DNA of 64,000 nucleotides from assembly GCA_025846845.1 (NCBI GenBank), contig JAOYTL010000020.1, positions 1 to 64,000 on the forward strand. The letters are read 5' to 3'. The position numbers were made by a program, and so were the translations under genes. This stretch comes from Alloboseaceae bacterium BT-24-1 (lineage in GTDB: Bacteria; Pseudomonadota; Alphaproteobacteria; Rhizobiales; Beijerinckiaceae). The notes beneath the pieces were generated by a model. It was not told where the DNA came from. It worked only from the letters and a program-made list of their open reading frames with translations, and did not search any database. This document shows positions 47,976 through 55,784 of the stretch, piece after piece (positions within the stretch are counted from its first letter, which is position 1; each line of letters starts with the position of its first letter).

Positions 47976-48365
47976 ATGAGACTGACCGCCAGCGCCACCC
48001 TGCTTGCCCTCGCCGCGATTGCCGCATCCCCAGCCTCGGCACAGGACGTTTCCGCCGGCGAGCGTTCCTGGAACAAGTGCCGCGCCTGCCACCAGCTCGG
48101 CGAAGGCGCCAAGAACCTGGTCGGCCCGCAGCTCAACGGCCTGTTCGGACGTCATACCGGCGAGGTCGAGGGCTACAGCTATTCGACCGCCAACAAGGGC
48201 GCCAACATCACCTGGGACGAGGCGGTCTTCGCCGAGTACATCAAGGATCCGAAGGCCAAGATCCCCGGCACCAAGATGATCTTCGCCGGTATCAAGAACG
48301 AAAAAGAGATCGCCGACCTCACCGCCTTCCTCAAGCAGTTCGGCAAGGACGGCAAGAAGCTCTGA
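47976..48365 (+). CDS. Periplasmic class I cytochrome c (c2/c550 type)
   Basis: A 129-residue cytochrome c with a cleavable signal (ending ASAQ). Haem attachment is CRACH (about residues 37-41), and the distal methionine is probably that of GTKMIFAG (about residue 100). The spacing fits the cytochrome c2 group that shuttles electrons to terminal oxidases or dehydrogenases. ATG 47976 follows AGGAGAG and starts the signal peptide. Confidence 0.9.
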   Translation: MRLTASATLLALAAIAASPASAQDVSAGERSWNKCRACHQLGEGAKNLVGPQLNGLFGRHTGEVEGYSYSTANKGANITWDEAVFAEYIKDPKAKIPGTKMIFAGIKNEKEIADLTAFLKQFGKDGKKL

Positions 48366-48538
48366 AAGCGCCCCGCGGGCTGAGAGCTTCGCCAGCACCA
48401 AGGGCAGCGAAAACACCGGCCCGCGCGAGCACTGCGAGCGGGCGGGGAGCCGGCACGCCATGCGAAAAAGCATTGCCGGCTACAAAATCAACTGGCGAGC
48501 CGCCCCCCGAATCACCATATGCTGCCGCCGGAGGGAGC

Positions 48539-49003
48539 ATGGGGAAGTTGGCAAGGGCAGCGAAGGCGGACGTCGGGAAGAAAACGGCGGCGCCGAAGGT
48601 TCAGATCGGCGCGATCCCGTATCGGCACCGGCCGGACGGTGCCGTCGAGATCATGCTGGTGACAACGCGCGAGACGCAGCGCTGGATCGTGCCGAAAGGC
48701 TGGCCGATTCGCGGGCTGAAAAGCCACGAGGCGGCGGCGCGCGAAGCCATGGAGGAAGCCGGCCTGCTCGGCGAGGTCGGCAAGAAGCCCGTCGGCCGCT
48801 ACACCTACTGGAAGCGGCGCACGCGCGATTTCGTGCTGTGCAAAGTCAGGCTCTATCTGCTCGCGGTGAAGGAGCAGCTTCCGACCTGGCCCGAACAGGA
48901 GCAGCGCCGCTGCCAATGGTTCACCCAGGCGGATGCAGCCGATCTCGTCGATGAGCCGGCTCTGGGCGCTATCCTTCGCGGCCTGAAGTTCAAGGCGTCT
49001 TGA
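48539..49003 (+). CDS. NUDIX hydrolase
   Basis: A 154-residue NUDIX protein. The Nudix box is recognisable as GLKSHEAAAREAMEEAGLLG (about residues 58-77) with the REAMEEAG metal-binding helix; a Lys-rich N-terminus (MGKLARAAKAD) precedes it. It resembles the small MutT/DIPP-type group acting on diphosphoinositol or dinucleotide polyphosphates, a guess from the KGWP motif. GGAGGG lies just before ATG 48539. A gap of about 170 bases without features separates it from the cytochrome gene. Confidence 0.85.
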   Translation: MGKLARAAKADVGKKTAAPKVQIGAIPYRHRPDGAVEIMLVTTRETQRWIVPKGWPIRGLKSHEAAAREAMEEAGLLGEVGKKPVGRYTYWKRRTRDFVLCKVRLYLLAVKEQLPTWPEQEQRRCQWFTQADAADLVDEPALGAILRGLKFKAS

Positions 49004-49012
49004 CGGTCTGTT

Positions 49013-49753
49013 TCAACGCGCATCATGGAAGATCAGCCCAGTCGTATAGCGCTCGCCCGTACGCACCCGGCTGACGCCGTGGCGCAGATTGACGCGATAG
49101 GTCCCGCGCGTTCCCTGCACCGGCCGGTGCTGCACGGCGAAGATCGCAGCCTCCCCTTGCCCCAGCGGCACGACTTCAGGCCGTGACTGCATGCGCGGAC
49201 GCTGCTCGACCAGGGTGAACTCGCCACCGGTAAAATCGCGACCCGGCTCGGAGAGCAGAATCACCATCTGGAACGGGAAGAACAGGTCGCCATAGAGATC
49301 CTGGTGCAGGCAGTTGTAGTCGCCGGCGCCGTATTTCAGCAGCAGCGGCGTCGGCCGCTCCTGGCCTTGCGCATGGCAAAGCGTGAGGAAGTTGTCGAGC
49401 GCCTCCGGATAGCGCTGATAAATGCCGAGCGCCCCGTTCCAGCGATTGGCGATCGGCGCGAGCCTGGCATAGATCAACGGCCGCAGCGCCGCGACCGCAT
49501 CGGGCAGCGGATGGGCGAAGTACTGGTATTCGCCGCGGCCGAAGCCATGGCGTGCCATGACGATGCGGCTGCGGAAATGCTGGGGCTCGGCATAAAGCGC
49601 GCGCAGTGCGGCACAGGCATCGGCATCGAGCAGCGGTCCAGTAAGGCCAACGCCATGCTCGTCGAGCTCGCTCTCAATCCGAGGCCAGTCGAGGGCCGCC
49701 GCGATCTCATCCATCGCCTGCCCATCCGTCTTACGGAGCGCCGCCATCGCCAT
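49013..49753 (-). CDS. 2-oxoglutarate/Fe(II)-dependent oxygenase
   Basis: A 246-residue prolyl-4-hydroxylase-like dioxygenase. Iron ligands are H and D in CLHQDLYGDL and the distal H in NLRHGVSRV, with the 2-oxoglutarate arginine in GERYTTGLIF. Three ATGs are near the start; 49753 gives normal spacing from GAAGG, whereas the one at 49762 abuts it. Substrate unknown. It is divergent from the copper ATPase operon and shares that intergenic region. Confidence 0.8.
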   Translation of the reverse strand: MAMAALRKTDGQAMDEIAAALDWPRIESELDEHGVGLTGPLLDADACAALRALYAEPQHFRSRIVMARHGFGRGEYQYFAHPLPDAVAALRPLIYARLAPIANRWNGALGIYQRYPEALDNFLTLCHAQGQERPTPLLLKYGAGDYNCLHQDLYGDLFFPFQMVILLSEPGRDFTGGEFTLVEQRPRMQSRPEVVPLGQGEAAIFAVQHRPVQGTRGTYRVNLRHGVSRVRTGERYTTGLIFHDAR

Positions 49754-49875
49754 GTTCCACATCCTTCACCGCTCCTGCTGGCCACGATGAAACGCGTCGG
49801 CAGCGGTTCGCGACACCCGGTTTCTGCCCGGCAGGAAGCCGGCCGAGCCATTGCGACAATCAAAAAAGTAACCGC

Positions 49876-49906
49876 TTGACCTTCCCATGATGGGAAGGTG
49901 TAGCCA
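49876..49906 (+). promoter_or_regulatory. CueR-type promoter of the copper ATPase operon
   Basis: TTGACC (49876-49881), exactly 19 bases, then TAGCCA (49901-49906). Inside is a perfect dyad: ACCTTCCCA and its inverse around TGA (49879-49899). CCTTCC...GGAAGG with a 19-base spacer is the CueR/CopR signature of Cu(I)-responsive MerR promoters. Confidence 0.92.
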
Positions 49907-49937
49907 TCTTCCAACAAGAGAAGGAAGGTGATGCGTC

Positions 49938-52481
49938 ATGACGATGCATGCGAAGCATGAAGCGCCCGCGAGCGGGCAGAGCACGATCGATATTCCCGTC
50001 GACGGGATGACCTGCGCGTCCTGCGTCGGACGTGTGGAGAAGGCGATCTCGGCGGTCCCTGGCGTGAGCGGAGCTGAGGTCAACCTCGCGACCGGCAAGG
50101 CGCGGGTGACACTGGCCGGCGGCAGCGCCGAGGCGGTGGCCGAGGCGATCCGCGGCGCCGGCTATGAGCCGGGCGCGACCGACATCACCCTGGCGATCTC
50201 GGGCATGACCTGCGCCTCCTGTGTCGGCCGGGTCGAGAAGGCGCTGCGCGCCGTCCCGGGCGTGCTCAAGGCCGAGGTCAATCTCGCCACCGAACGGGCG
50301 ACCGTCCGGGCCGCCGATAGCAACATCACGCCGGCACTCGTCGCAGCCGTCACTGTCGCTGGCTATGAAGCCAAGCCGCTCGACGAGGGACGCAGCGACG
50401 ACGGCGATGCCGCTGCCGCACGCCGCCAGGCGGAACAGAGCGCGCTCGGCCGATCGGTCGTCGTCGCCGCGCTGGCCACCTTGCCGCTGATGATCCTCGA
50501 GATGGGTCCGCATCTGAGCGAGGCCTTCCATCACTGGCTTTATGCCCGCATCGATGCGTTCGTGCTGAAGCTCATCGCCTTCGGCCTCACCACCATCGTG
50601 CTGTTCGGGCCGGGCCTGCGCTTCTTCCTGAAGGGCTGGCCGGCGCTGATGCGGGCTGCGCCCGACATGAACGCGCTGGTCATGCTCGGCGCCGGGGCGG
50701 CCTATGCCTATTCCGTGGTCGCGACCTTCGCGCCCGATTGGCTGCCCGCCGGCACGGACTATACCTATTTCGAGACCGGGGCGGTGATCGTCACGCTGAT
50801 CCTGCTCGGGCGCTGGTTCGAGGCCCGTGCCAAGGGCCGCACCAGCGAGGCGATCAAGCGGCTGGTCCAGCTGCAGGCGCGTTCGGCCCGCGTGCTGCGC
50901 GACGGCGTCGAGAGCGAGATCGCGATCGAGCATGTCCGGGTCGGTGATCTCGTGCTGGTCCGGCCGGGCGAGAAGATCCCGGTCGACGGCGAGGTCGTCG
51001 AAGGCGCGTCCTATGTCGACGAGGCGATGGTAACGGGCGAGCCGGCACCCGCCCATAAGAGCGTCGGCGCCAGCGTGATCGGCGGCACCATCAACCGCAA
51101 CGGCGCGCTGCGCTTCCGGGCCGAGAAGGTCGGCGCCGACACCCTGCTCGCCCAGATCCTGCGCATGGTCGAGCAGGCGCAGGGCGCCAAGCTGCCGATC
51201 CAGGCGCTGGTCGACCGCGTCACCAACTGGTTCGTGCCGGCGGTGATCGCCGTCGCGCTGCTGACCTTCGCGGCATGGCTCGTTTTCGGCCCCTCGCCTG
51301 CCCTGACCTATGCGTTGGTCAACGCCGTCGCGGTGCTGATCGTCGCCTGCCCCTGCGCCATGGGCCTGGCCACCCCGACCTCGATCATGGTCGGCACCGG
51401 CCGCGCCGCCGAACTCGGCATCCTGTTCCGCCAGGGTGCAGCGCTGCAGGGCTTGAGCGAAGTGTCGACCATCGCCTTCGACAAGACCGGCACGCTGACA
51501 AAGGGCCGGCCCGAAGTGACACGCTTCATCGCCGCCGAGGGTTTTGCCGAGGACGAGGCCTTGCGTCTCGCCGCCTCGGCCGAGAGCGCCTCCGAGCACC
51601 CCTCCGCCGAGGCGATCGTCGCTGAAGCGAAGCGGCGCGGCCTTGCGCTCGCTCCAGCGGCCGATTTCGCAGCCGAGCCCGGCCTCGGCATCTCGGCCCG
51701 GGTCGAGGGCCGCAACATCCTGGTCGGTTCGGCCAGGCTGATGGCCGAGCGCGGCATCGCCGCTTCGCTATTCGCCGAGCAAGCCGCGGCCTCGGCGTGG
51801 AACGGCGAGAGCCCGCTCTATGTCGCTGTTGACGGCAGTATCGCCGGCCTCGTCGCCGTGGCCGACCAGGTCAAGCCAGGCACGGCGGCTGCGATCGACG
51901 CCCTCAAGGCGCTCGGCCTGCGCATCGTCATGGTGACCGGCGACAACCGTGCCACCGCCGAGGCGATCGCGGCTCGGCTCGGCATCGACGCCGTCGAGGC
52001 CGAGGTGCTGCCGACCGACAAGGCCGCGATCGTCAAGCGCCTGCAGGTGGGAAGCACCAAGGTCGCCTTCGTCGGTGACGGCATCAACGACGCGCCTGCC
52101 CTCGCCCAGGCCGATATCGGCATCGCCATGGGTGCCGGCACCGATATCGCGATCGAGAGCGCCGATATCGTGCTGATCTCCGGCGATCTGCGCCATGTGC
52201 CCGAAGCGATCGGCCTGTCCAAGGCGACGATGGCCAATATCCGCCAGAATCTCGGCTGGGCCTTCGGCTACAACGTGCTGCTGATCCCGGTCGCGGCCGG
52301 CGCGCTCTACCCGCTCTGGGGCGTCTTGATGTCGCCGGTCTTCGCCAGCTTCGCCATGGCCTTCTCCAGCGTCAGCGTGCTGGCAAACGCACTCAGGCTG
52401 CGCCGCTTCGCGGCGGGGCAGGATATCACCGCGACCAAGCCGGGCGCCGCCCCGGCCACCGCCTTCGGGAGGATGGGATGA
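49938..52481 (+). CDS. copA: Cu(I)-exporting P1B-1 ATPase
   Basis: An 847-residue copper pump. Two N-terminal HMA domains each carry GMTCASC (about residues 24-30 and 92-98). The membrane site is CPC (ACPCAMGLATP), then DKTGTLT, SEHPSAEA and GDGINDAPAL. The C-terminal segments contain YN (FGYNVLLIPVAAG) and MAFSSVSV, the YN...MxxS set that defines Cu(I) specificity. It exports Cu(I) from the cytoplasm and is activated from the CueR promoter upstream. The last codons overlap cueR by four bases. Confidence 0.95.
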   Translation: MTMHAKHEAPASGQSTIDIPVDGMTCASCVGRVEKAISAVPGVSGAEVNLATGKARVTLAGGSAEAVAEAIRGAGYEPGATDITLAISGMTCASCVGRVEKALRAVPGVLKAEVNLATERATVRAADSNITPALVAAVTVAGYEAKPLDEGRSDDGDAAAARRQAEQSALGRSVVVAALATLPLMILEMGPHLSEAFHHWLYARIDAFVLKLIAFGLTTIVLFGPGLRFFLKGWPALMRAAPDMNALVMLGAGAAYAYSVVATFAPDWLPAGTDYTYFETGAVIVTLILLGRWFEARAKGRTSEAIKRLVQLQARSARVLRDGVESEIAIEHVRVGDLVLVRPGEKIPVDGEVVEGASYVDEAMVTGEPAPAHKSVGASVIGGTINRNGALRFRAEKVGADTLLAQILRMVEQAQGAKLPIQALVDRVTNWFVPAVIAVALLTFAAWLVFGPSPALTYALVNAVAVLIVACPCAMGLATPTSIMVGTGRAAELGILFRQGAALQGLSEVSTIAFDKTGTLTKGRPEVTRFIAAEGFAEDEALRLAASAESASEHPSAEAIVAEAKRRGLALAPAADFAAEPGLGISARVEGRNILVGSARLMAERGIAASLFAEQAAASAWNGESPLYVAVDGSIAGLVAVADQVKPGTAAAIDALKALGLRIVMVTGDNRATAEAIAARLGIDAVEAEVLPTDKAAIVKRLQVGSTKVAFVGDGINDAPALAQADIGIAMGAGTDIAIESADIVLISGDLRHVPEAIGLSKATMANIRQNLGWAFGYNVLLIPVAAGALYPLWGVLMSPVFASFAMAFSSVSVLANALRLRRFAAGQDITATKPGAAPATAFGRMG

Positions 52482-52870
52482 ACATCGGACAAGCCGCAGA
52501 GGCTTCAGGTGTCAGCGCCAAGATGATCCGCTATTACGAGCAGATCGGGCTGATCGAGCCCCCGGCTCGCTCGCAATCGGGCTATCGGGTCTATGCCGAG
52601 CCGAACGTCCATACGCTGCGTTTCGTGCGCCGCGCCCGCAGCCTCGGTTTCTCGGTCGAGGAGACAGGATCGCTGCTGGCGCTCTGGCGCGACCGTTCGC
52701 GGGCGAGCGCCGATGTGAAGTCGCTCGCACTCAAGCATGTCGCCGAGCTCGAGGAGAAGGCGGCGGCGCTGCAGGCGATGGCGGCGACGCTGCGCCATCT
52801 CGCGAGCAACTGCCATGGCGATCAACGGCCGGATTGCCCGATCCTCGACAAGATCGGCGCTCGGAACTGA
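52478..52870 (+). CDS. cueR: Cu(I)-responsive MerR regulator CueR
   Basis: A 130-residue MerR regulator. The HTH (MIRYYEQIGLIEPPARSQSGYR) is followed by a dimer helix and a metal loop NCHGDQRPDCPIL with the two cysteines of CueR; the position that is Cys in Zn/Cd sensors is Ser (RASADVKS), marking monovalent-metal sensing. It lies downstream of its target gene in one transcript with ATGA overlap, so CueR is made from the promoter that it controls. Confidence 0.93.
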   Translation: MNIGQAAEASGVSAKMIRYYEQIGLIEPPARSQSGYRVYAEPNVHTLRFVRRARSLGFSVEETGSLLALWRDRSRASADVKSLALKHVAELEEKAAALQAMAATLRHLASNCHGDQRPDCPILDKIGARN

Positions 52871-52912
52871 GCTTCCGGCCCAAACGGGATCGTCGCTCGT
52901 TCTGCAAAGCAA

Positions 52913-52944
52913 AACGCCGGAAGCCATTCCTGGCTCCCGGCGTT
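52913..52944 (-). terminator. Intrinsic terminator, mainly leftward
   Basis: AACGCCGG pairs with CCGGCGTT and AGCCA with TGGCT around a four-base loop, with one internal mismatch. On the minus strand the stem is followed by TTTT, so it can end the small leftward gene at 52976 and may also stop read-through from cueR. Confidence 0.7.
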
Positions 52945-52975
52945 CTCGGAAGTTGGATAGCAGCGACTGTGCTGC

Positions 52976-53257
52976 TCAGCGACGCATCGCCTCGGCGAGG
53001 CGCGGCGAGAAGGTCCGGGTCGGTCGGCGAACCACGACAACCGAACGGTTCGGCGTCATCACCGTGGTACGGTGCGCGGCCTTGCGGATCAGCGGCACGA
53101 CCTCGGCGACGGTAACGCCCATCAGCTGAGCGGCGAGCTCGGCCTGCTGTTCCGGCGAATCGCTCATGCACTGCGCCGCCGTCACCGCCTCTTCGAGGGT
53201 CGGCAGCTCTTTGCGCGGGCGCAGAATGCGCGGGGGAGGATTCTTGTACTCGGGCAT
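52976..53257 (-). CDS. Hypothetical protein, 93 residues
   Basis: An unrecognised small soluble protein. It begins MPEYKNPPPRILRPRKEL, continues with an acidic helix (about residues 22-50: TLEEAVTAAQCMSD) and a basic Val-rich C-terminus (VVVVRRPTRTF). AAGGAG lies eight bases before the ATG, and a terminator follows the gene, so it looks real. The basic ends suggest nucleic-acid contact, only a guess. It is divergent from the P450 gene. Confidence 0.6.
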   Translation of the reverse strand: MPEYKNPPPRILRPRKELPTLEEAVTAAQCMSDSPEQQAELAAQLMGVTVAEVVPLIRKAAHRTTVMTPNRSVVVVRRPTRTFSPRLAEAMRR

Positions 53258-53292
53258 CACAGTGGCTCCTTGGAAACCTAAAATAGCACCTA

Positions 53293-53340
53293 TTGTGCAC
53301 TGCACAAGATTGCGTGGATTATTCTCTGCAATGCAACAAT
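53293..53340. promoter_or_regulatory. Tandem palindromes upstream of the sigma-54 promoter
   Basis: TTGTGCA-C-TGCACAA (53293-53307) is a perfect 7-1-7 palindrome. A partial second copy (CTGCAATGCA) is centred 31 bases further on, about three helical turns. They lie 30-60 bases upstream of the -24 element, a plausible place for an enhancer-binding activator or, alternatively, for a repressor of the leftward gene. Confidence 0.5.
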
Positions 53341-53351
53341 CGCAGGACGGG

Positions 53352-53369
53352 CTGGCACGCGACTTGCGC
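53352..53369 (+). promoter_or_regulatory. Sigma-54 (RpoN) promoter of the P450 gene
   Basis: CTGGCACGCGACTTGCGC fits the -24/-12 consensus: TGGCAC, five bases, TTGC, with exactly ten bases between GG and GC. It lies 100 bases before the P450 ATG. Confidence 0.75.
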
Positions 53370-53403
53370 CTTTGGAATGCCTGAAATCGGCAGGAGATTG
53401 TTC

Positions 53404-53460
53404 TCGTCAGAGCCGTATCCGATCGGACTGATCCGTCCTGTCGGTTTCGGCTCCGCGAGG
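53404..53460. repeat. Imperfect inverted repeat in the P450 leader
   Basis: CTCGTCAGAGCCG and CGGCTCCGCGAG pair around a loop. The inner AGAGCCG-ATCCGATC resembles the start of the palindrome cluster at 1342. It would fold in the transcript made from the sigma-54 promoter and overlaps the ribosome site (GAGGAGAGAG). Confidence 0.4.
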
Positions 53461-53468
53461 AGAGAGCC

Positions 53469-54896
53469 ATGATCACAACGGATACCGCCATGTCTGCGGC
53501 GCAAGCCCGCCGGCGGCGCCCGCCGGCCCCGGTGCCGGTAGAGCATGAGTTCGGCCGTCTCGAACTGCTGCTGCGCCTGCGCCGCAACCCGCTGACGATC
53601 TGGCGCACACGGCATTTCCGCGAGCCGATCATCGCCGGCGAGGGCCTGTTCGGCTACGGCGTCGTCGTCTCCGATCCCGACGTCGTCCGGCATGTGCTGG
53701 TAGAGAACGCGGCCAACTACCGAAAGGATGATCTCCAGCGCACCATCCTGGCGCCCGGGCTCGGCGAAGGCTTGCTAACCGCCGAAGGTGAGGCCTGGAA
53801 ACGGGCGCGGCGGACGCTGGCGCCGCTGTTCACGCCGCGCTCGGTCGCGGCGCTGGCCGAACGCATGGTCGCGCCGGCCGAGCGGACCGTCGCCCGCATG
53901 CTGCGCCGACGCAGCGGCCGCATCGTCGATATCTCAGCCGACATGACCCGCGTGACCTACGATATCCTGGCCGAGACGATGTTCTCGAATGCGATCGCCG
54001 GTGGCGCCGACGCGTTCGGCAAGGCCCTGACGCGCTATTTCGAGACGCAAGGCCGGATCGACCCGCTCGACGTGCTCGGCGCGCCGGCCTGGCTGCCGCG
54101 GATCGGGCGCTGGATGGCACGGCCGGCGATCTCCTTCTTCGAAGCGCAGGTCAAGGCGATCATCGCCGAGCGGCAGGCGCTACGTGCCAGCGGCACCTGG
54201 CAGCCGGAGAAGCCCGACCTGCTCGACGCCCTGCTCGCCGCACGCGACCCCGAGACGGGAACCGGGCTCAGCGAAGCCGAGGTCGGCGCCAACATCGTCA
54301 CCTTCATCGGCGCCGGCCATGAAACGACGGCGAACGCCCTGACCTGGTCGCTCTATCTCGTTTCGCTCGCATCGGACGTGCGCGACGCGCTCGAGGCCGA
54401 GATCGATGCAGCCGGAAAGGATCTCGCAGCGGCCGCCCTGTCCGGCGAGCGCCTTTCTCTCACCCGCGCGGTGATCGAGGAAGCGATGCGCCTCTATCCA
54501 CCCGTCCCGTCCCTGTCGCGGACAGCACTGGCCGACGATGTCGCGGCCGGGCATTGCGTCATCCCGAAAGGCGCTCTCGTCGTAGTCTCGCCCTACCTTC
54601 TGCATCGGCACGAGACGCTATGGCAGGCGCCCGATCGTTTCCGGCCCGAGCGCTTCCTGCCGGGCGCTCGCGAGGCCATTCCGCGCTATGCCTATCTGCC
54701 ATTCGGCGCCGGCCCTCGAATCTGCATCGGCCAGCAATTCGCCATGGTCGAAGCGGTGATCGTGCTCGCCATGCTGCTCCGGCATCTGCGCTTCGACTAT
54801 GCGGGCGAGGAGGCGCCGATGCCGACCCAGCGCATCACGCTGCGCCCGCGTGACGGGATGCCGATGCGCATGACGGAGCGTCGCTCATCGCGGTGA
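53469..54896 (+). CDS. Cytochrome P450
   Basis: A 475-residue P450. The I-helix oxygen-activation motif is GAGHETTANAL (about residues 280-290), the K-helix ExxR is EEAMRLYPP, and the haem loop is FGAGPRICIGQQFA (Cys about residue 421). The N-terminus lacks a membrane anchor, so it is soluble and needs redox partners; no ferredoxin or reductase gene is adjacent. The overall layout is like the fatty-acid-hydroxylase-like bacterial families. Substrate unknown. Transcription probably depends on RpoN. Confidence 0.9.
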   Translation: MITTDTAMSAAQARRRRPPAPVPVEHEFGRLELLLRLRRNPLTIWRTRHFREPIIAGEGLFGYGVVVSDPDVVRHVLVENAANYRKDDLQRTILAPGLGEGLLTAEGEAWKRARRTLAPLFTPRSVAALAERMVAPAERTVARMLRRRSGRIVDISADMTRVTYDILAETMFSNAIAGGADAFGKALTRYFETQGRIDPLDVLGAPAWLPRIGRWMARPAISFFEAQVKAIIAERQALRASGTWQPEKPDLLDALLAARDPETGTGLSEAEVGANIVTFIGAGHETTANALTWSLYLVSLASDVRDALEAEIDAAGKDLAAAALSGERLSLTRAVIEEAMRLYPPVPSLSRTALADDVAAGHCVIPKGALVVVSPYLLHRHETLWQAPDRFRPERFLPGAREAIPRYAYLPFGAGPRICIGQQFAMVEAVIVLAMLLRHLRFDYAGEEAPMPTQRITLRPRDGMPMRMTERRSSR

Positions 54897-55260
54897 GACG
54901 CAGCGGACCGCGGCGAATTAACCACAGCTGCCGGAAAAGCATTAAAGATGAACCTCGGGTTTTTAAAGATATCGTACCATCGATGGTCGATGCGACCGAG
55001 CAGCGGGGGCGCCCTAGCCCGTCCGTACCGCTTTTTGTTGGCTTTCGCGGCCGCGCCAGCCCTGCGAACATTTTAAAGATTGTCGGATTCGTGACAAACT
55101 GCGGCAGCACTTGCCCAGAAAAGGCCAATATGGAAGAGATGCCGGGTGTGGCGCCATAGGGTCTTGCCCGGGTTTTTGCGAAACTCGCTCTGCCGGATGC
55201 AAGAGCTGCCAGATTGCAGGCGCCATGGATTTTGGAAACAACCTTTACTGGGGTGACGTG
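54897..55260. other. AT-richer intergenic region with three TTAAAGAT copies
   Basis: The sequence TTAAAGAT occurs at 54942, 54963 and 55073, notable in DNA this GC-rich. It may mark an AT-rich promoter or protein-binding region for the lipoprotein gene that follows. A short rightward open frame across it lacks a ribosome site and is not called. Confidence 0.45.
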
Positions 55261-55716
55261 ATGCATGCCAAGACCATGAAGGCCGGAACCATCCTCGTCG
55301 CAGGCGCGCTCCTGCTCGGCGGCTGCACCGGGTCGCAGGAACGCGTCGCTGCGGGCGGCGCGTTGGGCGCCGGCGCCGGCGCCCTGATCGGCGGCGCAGT
55401 CGGTGGCGGCCGCGGCGCGCTCATCGGCGCCTTGATCGGCGGCGTTGCCGGCCTGGTCATCGCCGACGCGATCGAGAAGGAGCGCGCTCGCGAGGCGGCT
55501 TACATCGCCGCCCGCTCGGGTGGCTCGAACGTCCAGCGCTTCCGCAATTCGAGCGGCCAGGACGTCACTGTCCGCGCCCGTACCGTGCGCACCTACAACA
55601 ACAGCCAGGGCCAGCGCATCCGCGTCGTCGAGCGCAGCGTGACCCGTGAAGGCAAGGCCGCCGGCACCGACCAGGTCGAGGTCAACCTGGCCACCAACGA
55701 GGCCTCCGGCATCTGA
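55261..55716 (+). CDS. Glycine-zipper lipoprotein
   Basis: A 151-residue lipoprotein. The lipobox is LLGGC (about residue 22), followed by a glycine-zipper hairpin (about residues 33-66: GGALGAGAGALIGGAVGGG and GALIGALIGGVAG) that can insert in membranes, as in SlyB/YMGG proteins. The C-terminal half is a soluble basic domain with conserved-looking VRTYNNSQGQRIRVVER. It probably sits at the outer membrane as a structural or stress protein. Next in line is the large IalB-like gene. Confidence 0.8.
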   Translation: MHAKTMKAGTILVAGALLLGGCTGSQERVAAGGALGAGAGALIGGAVGGGRGALIGALIGGVAGLVIADAIEKERAREAAYIAARSGGSNVQRFRNSSGQDVTVRARTVRTYNNSQGQRIRVVERSVTREGKAAGTDQVEVNLATNEASGI

Positions 55717-55784
55717 GCCGCGGGCGAAACGAGAACCGGCCCTCCCTCGCCCGCGAGGGAGGGCCCCATGAGTATCGAACCGAG

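Noticed and set aside
49860..51599. 579-codon minus-strand frame
   Set aside because: Shadow of the copper ATPase; no motif and no ribosome site.
54893..55159. 88-codon plus-strand frame after the P450
   Set aside because: No ribosome site, overlaps the P450 stop region, and its composition is unremarkable.
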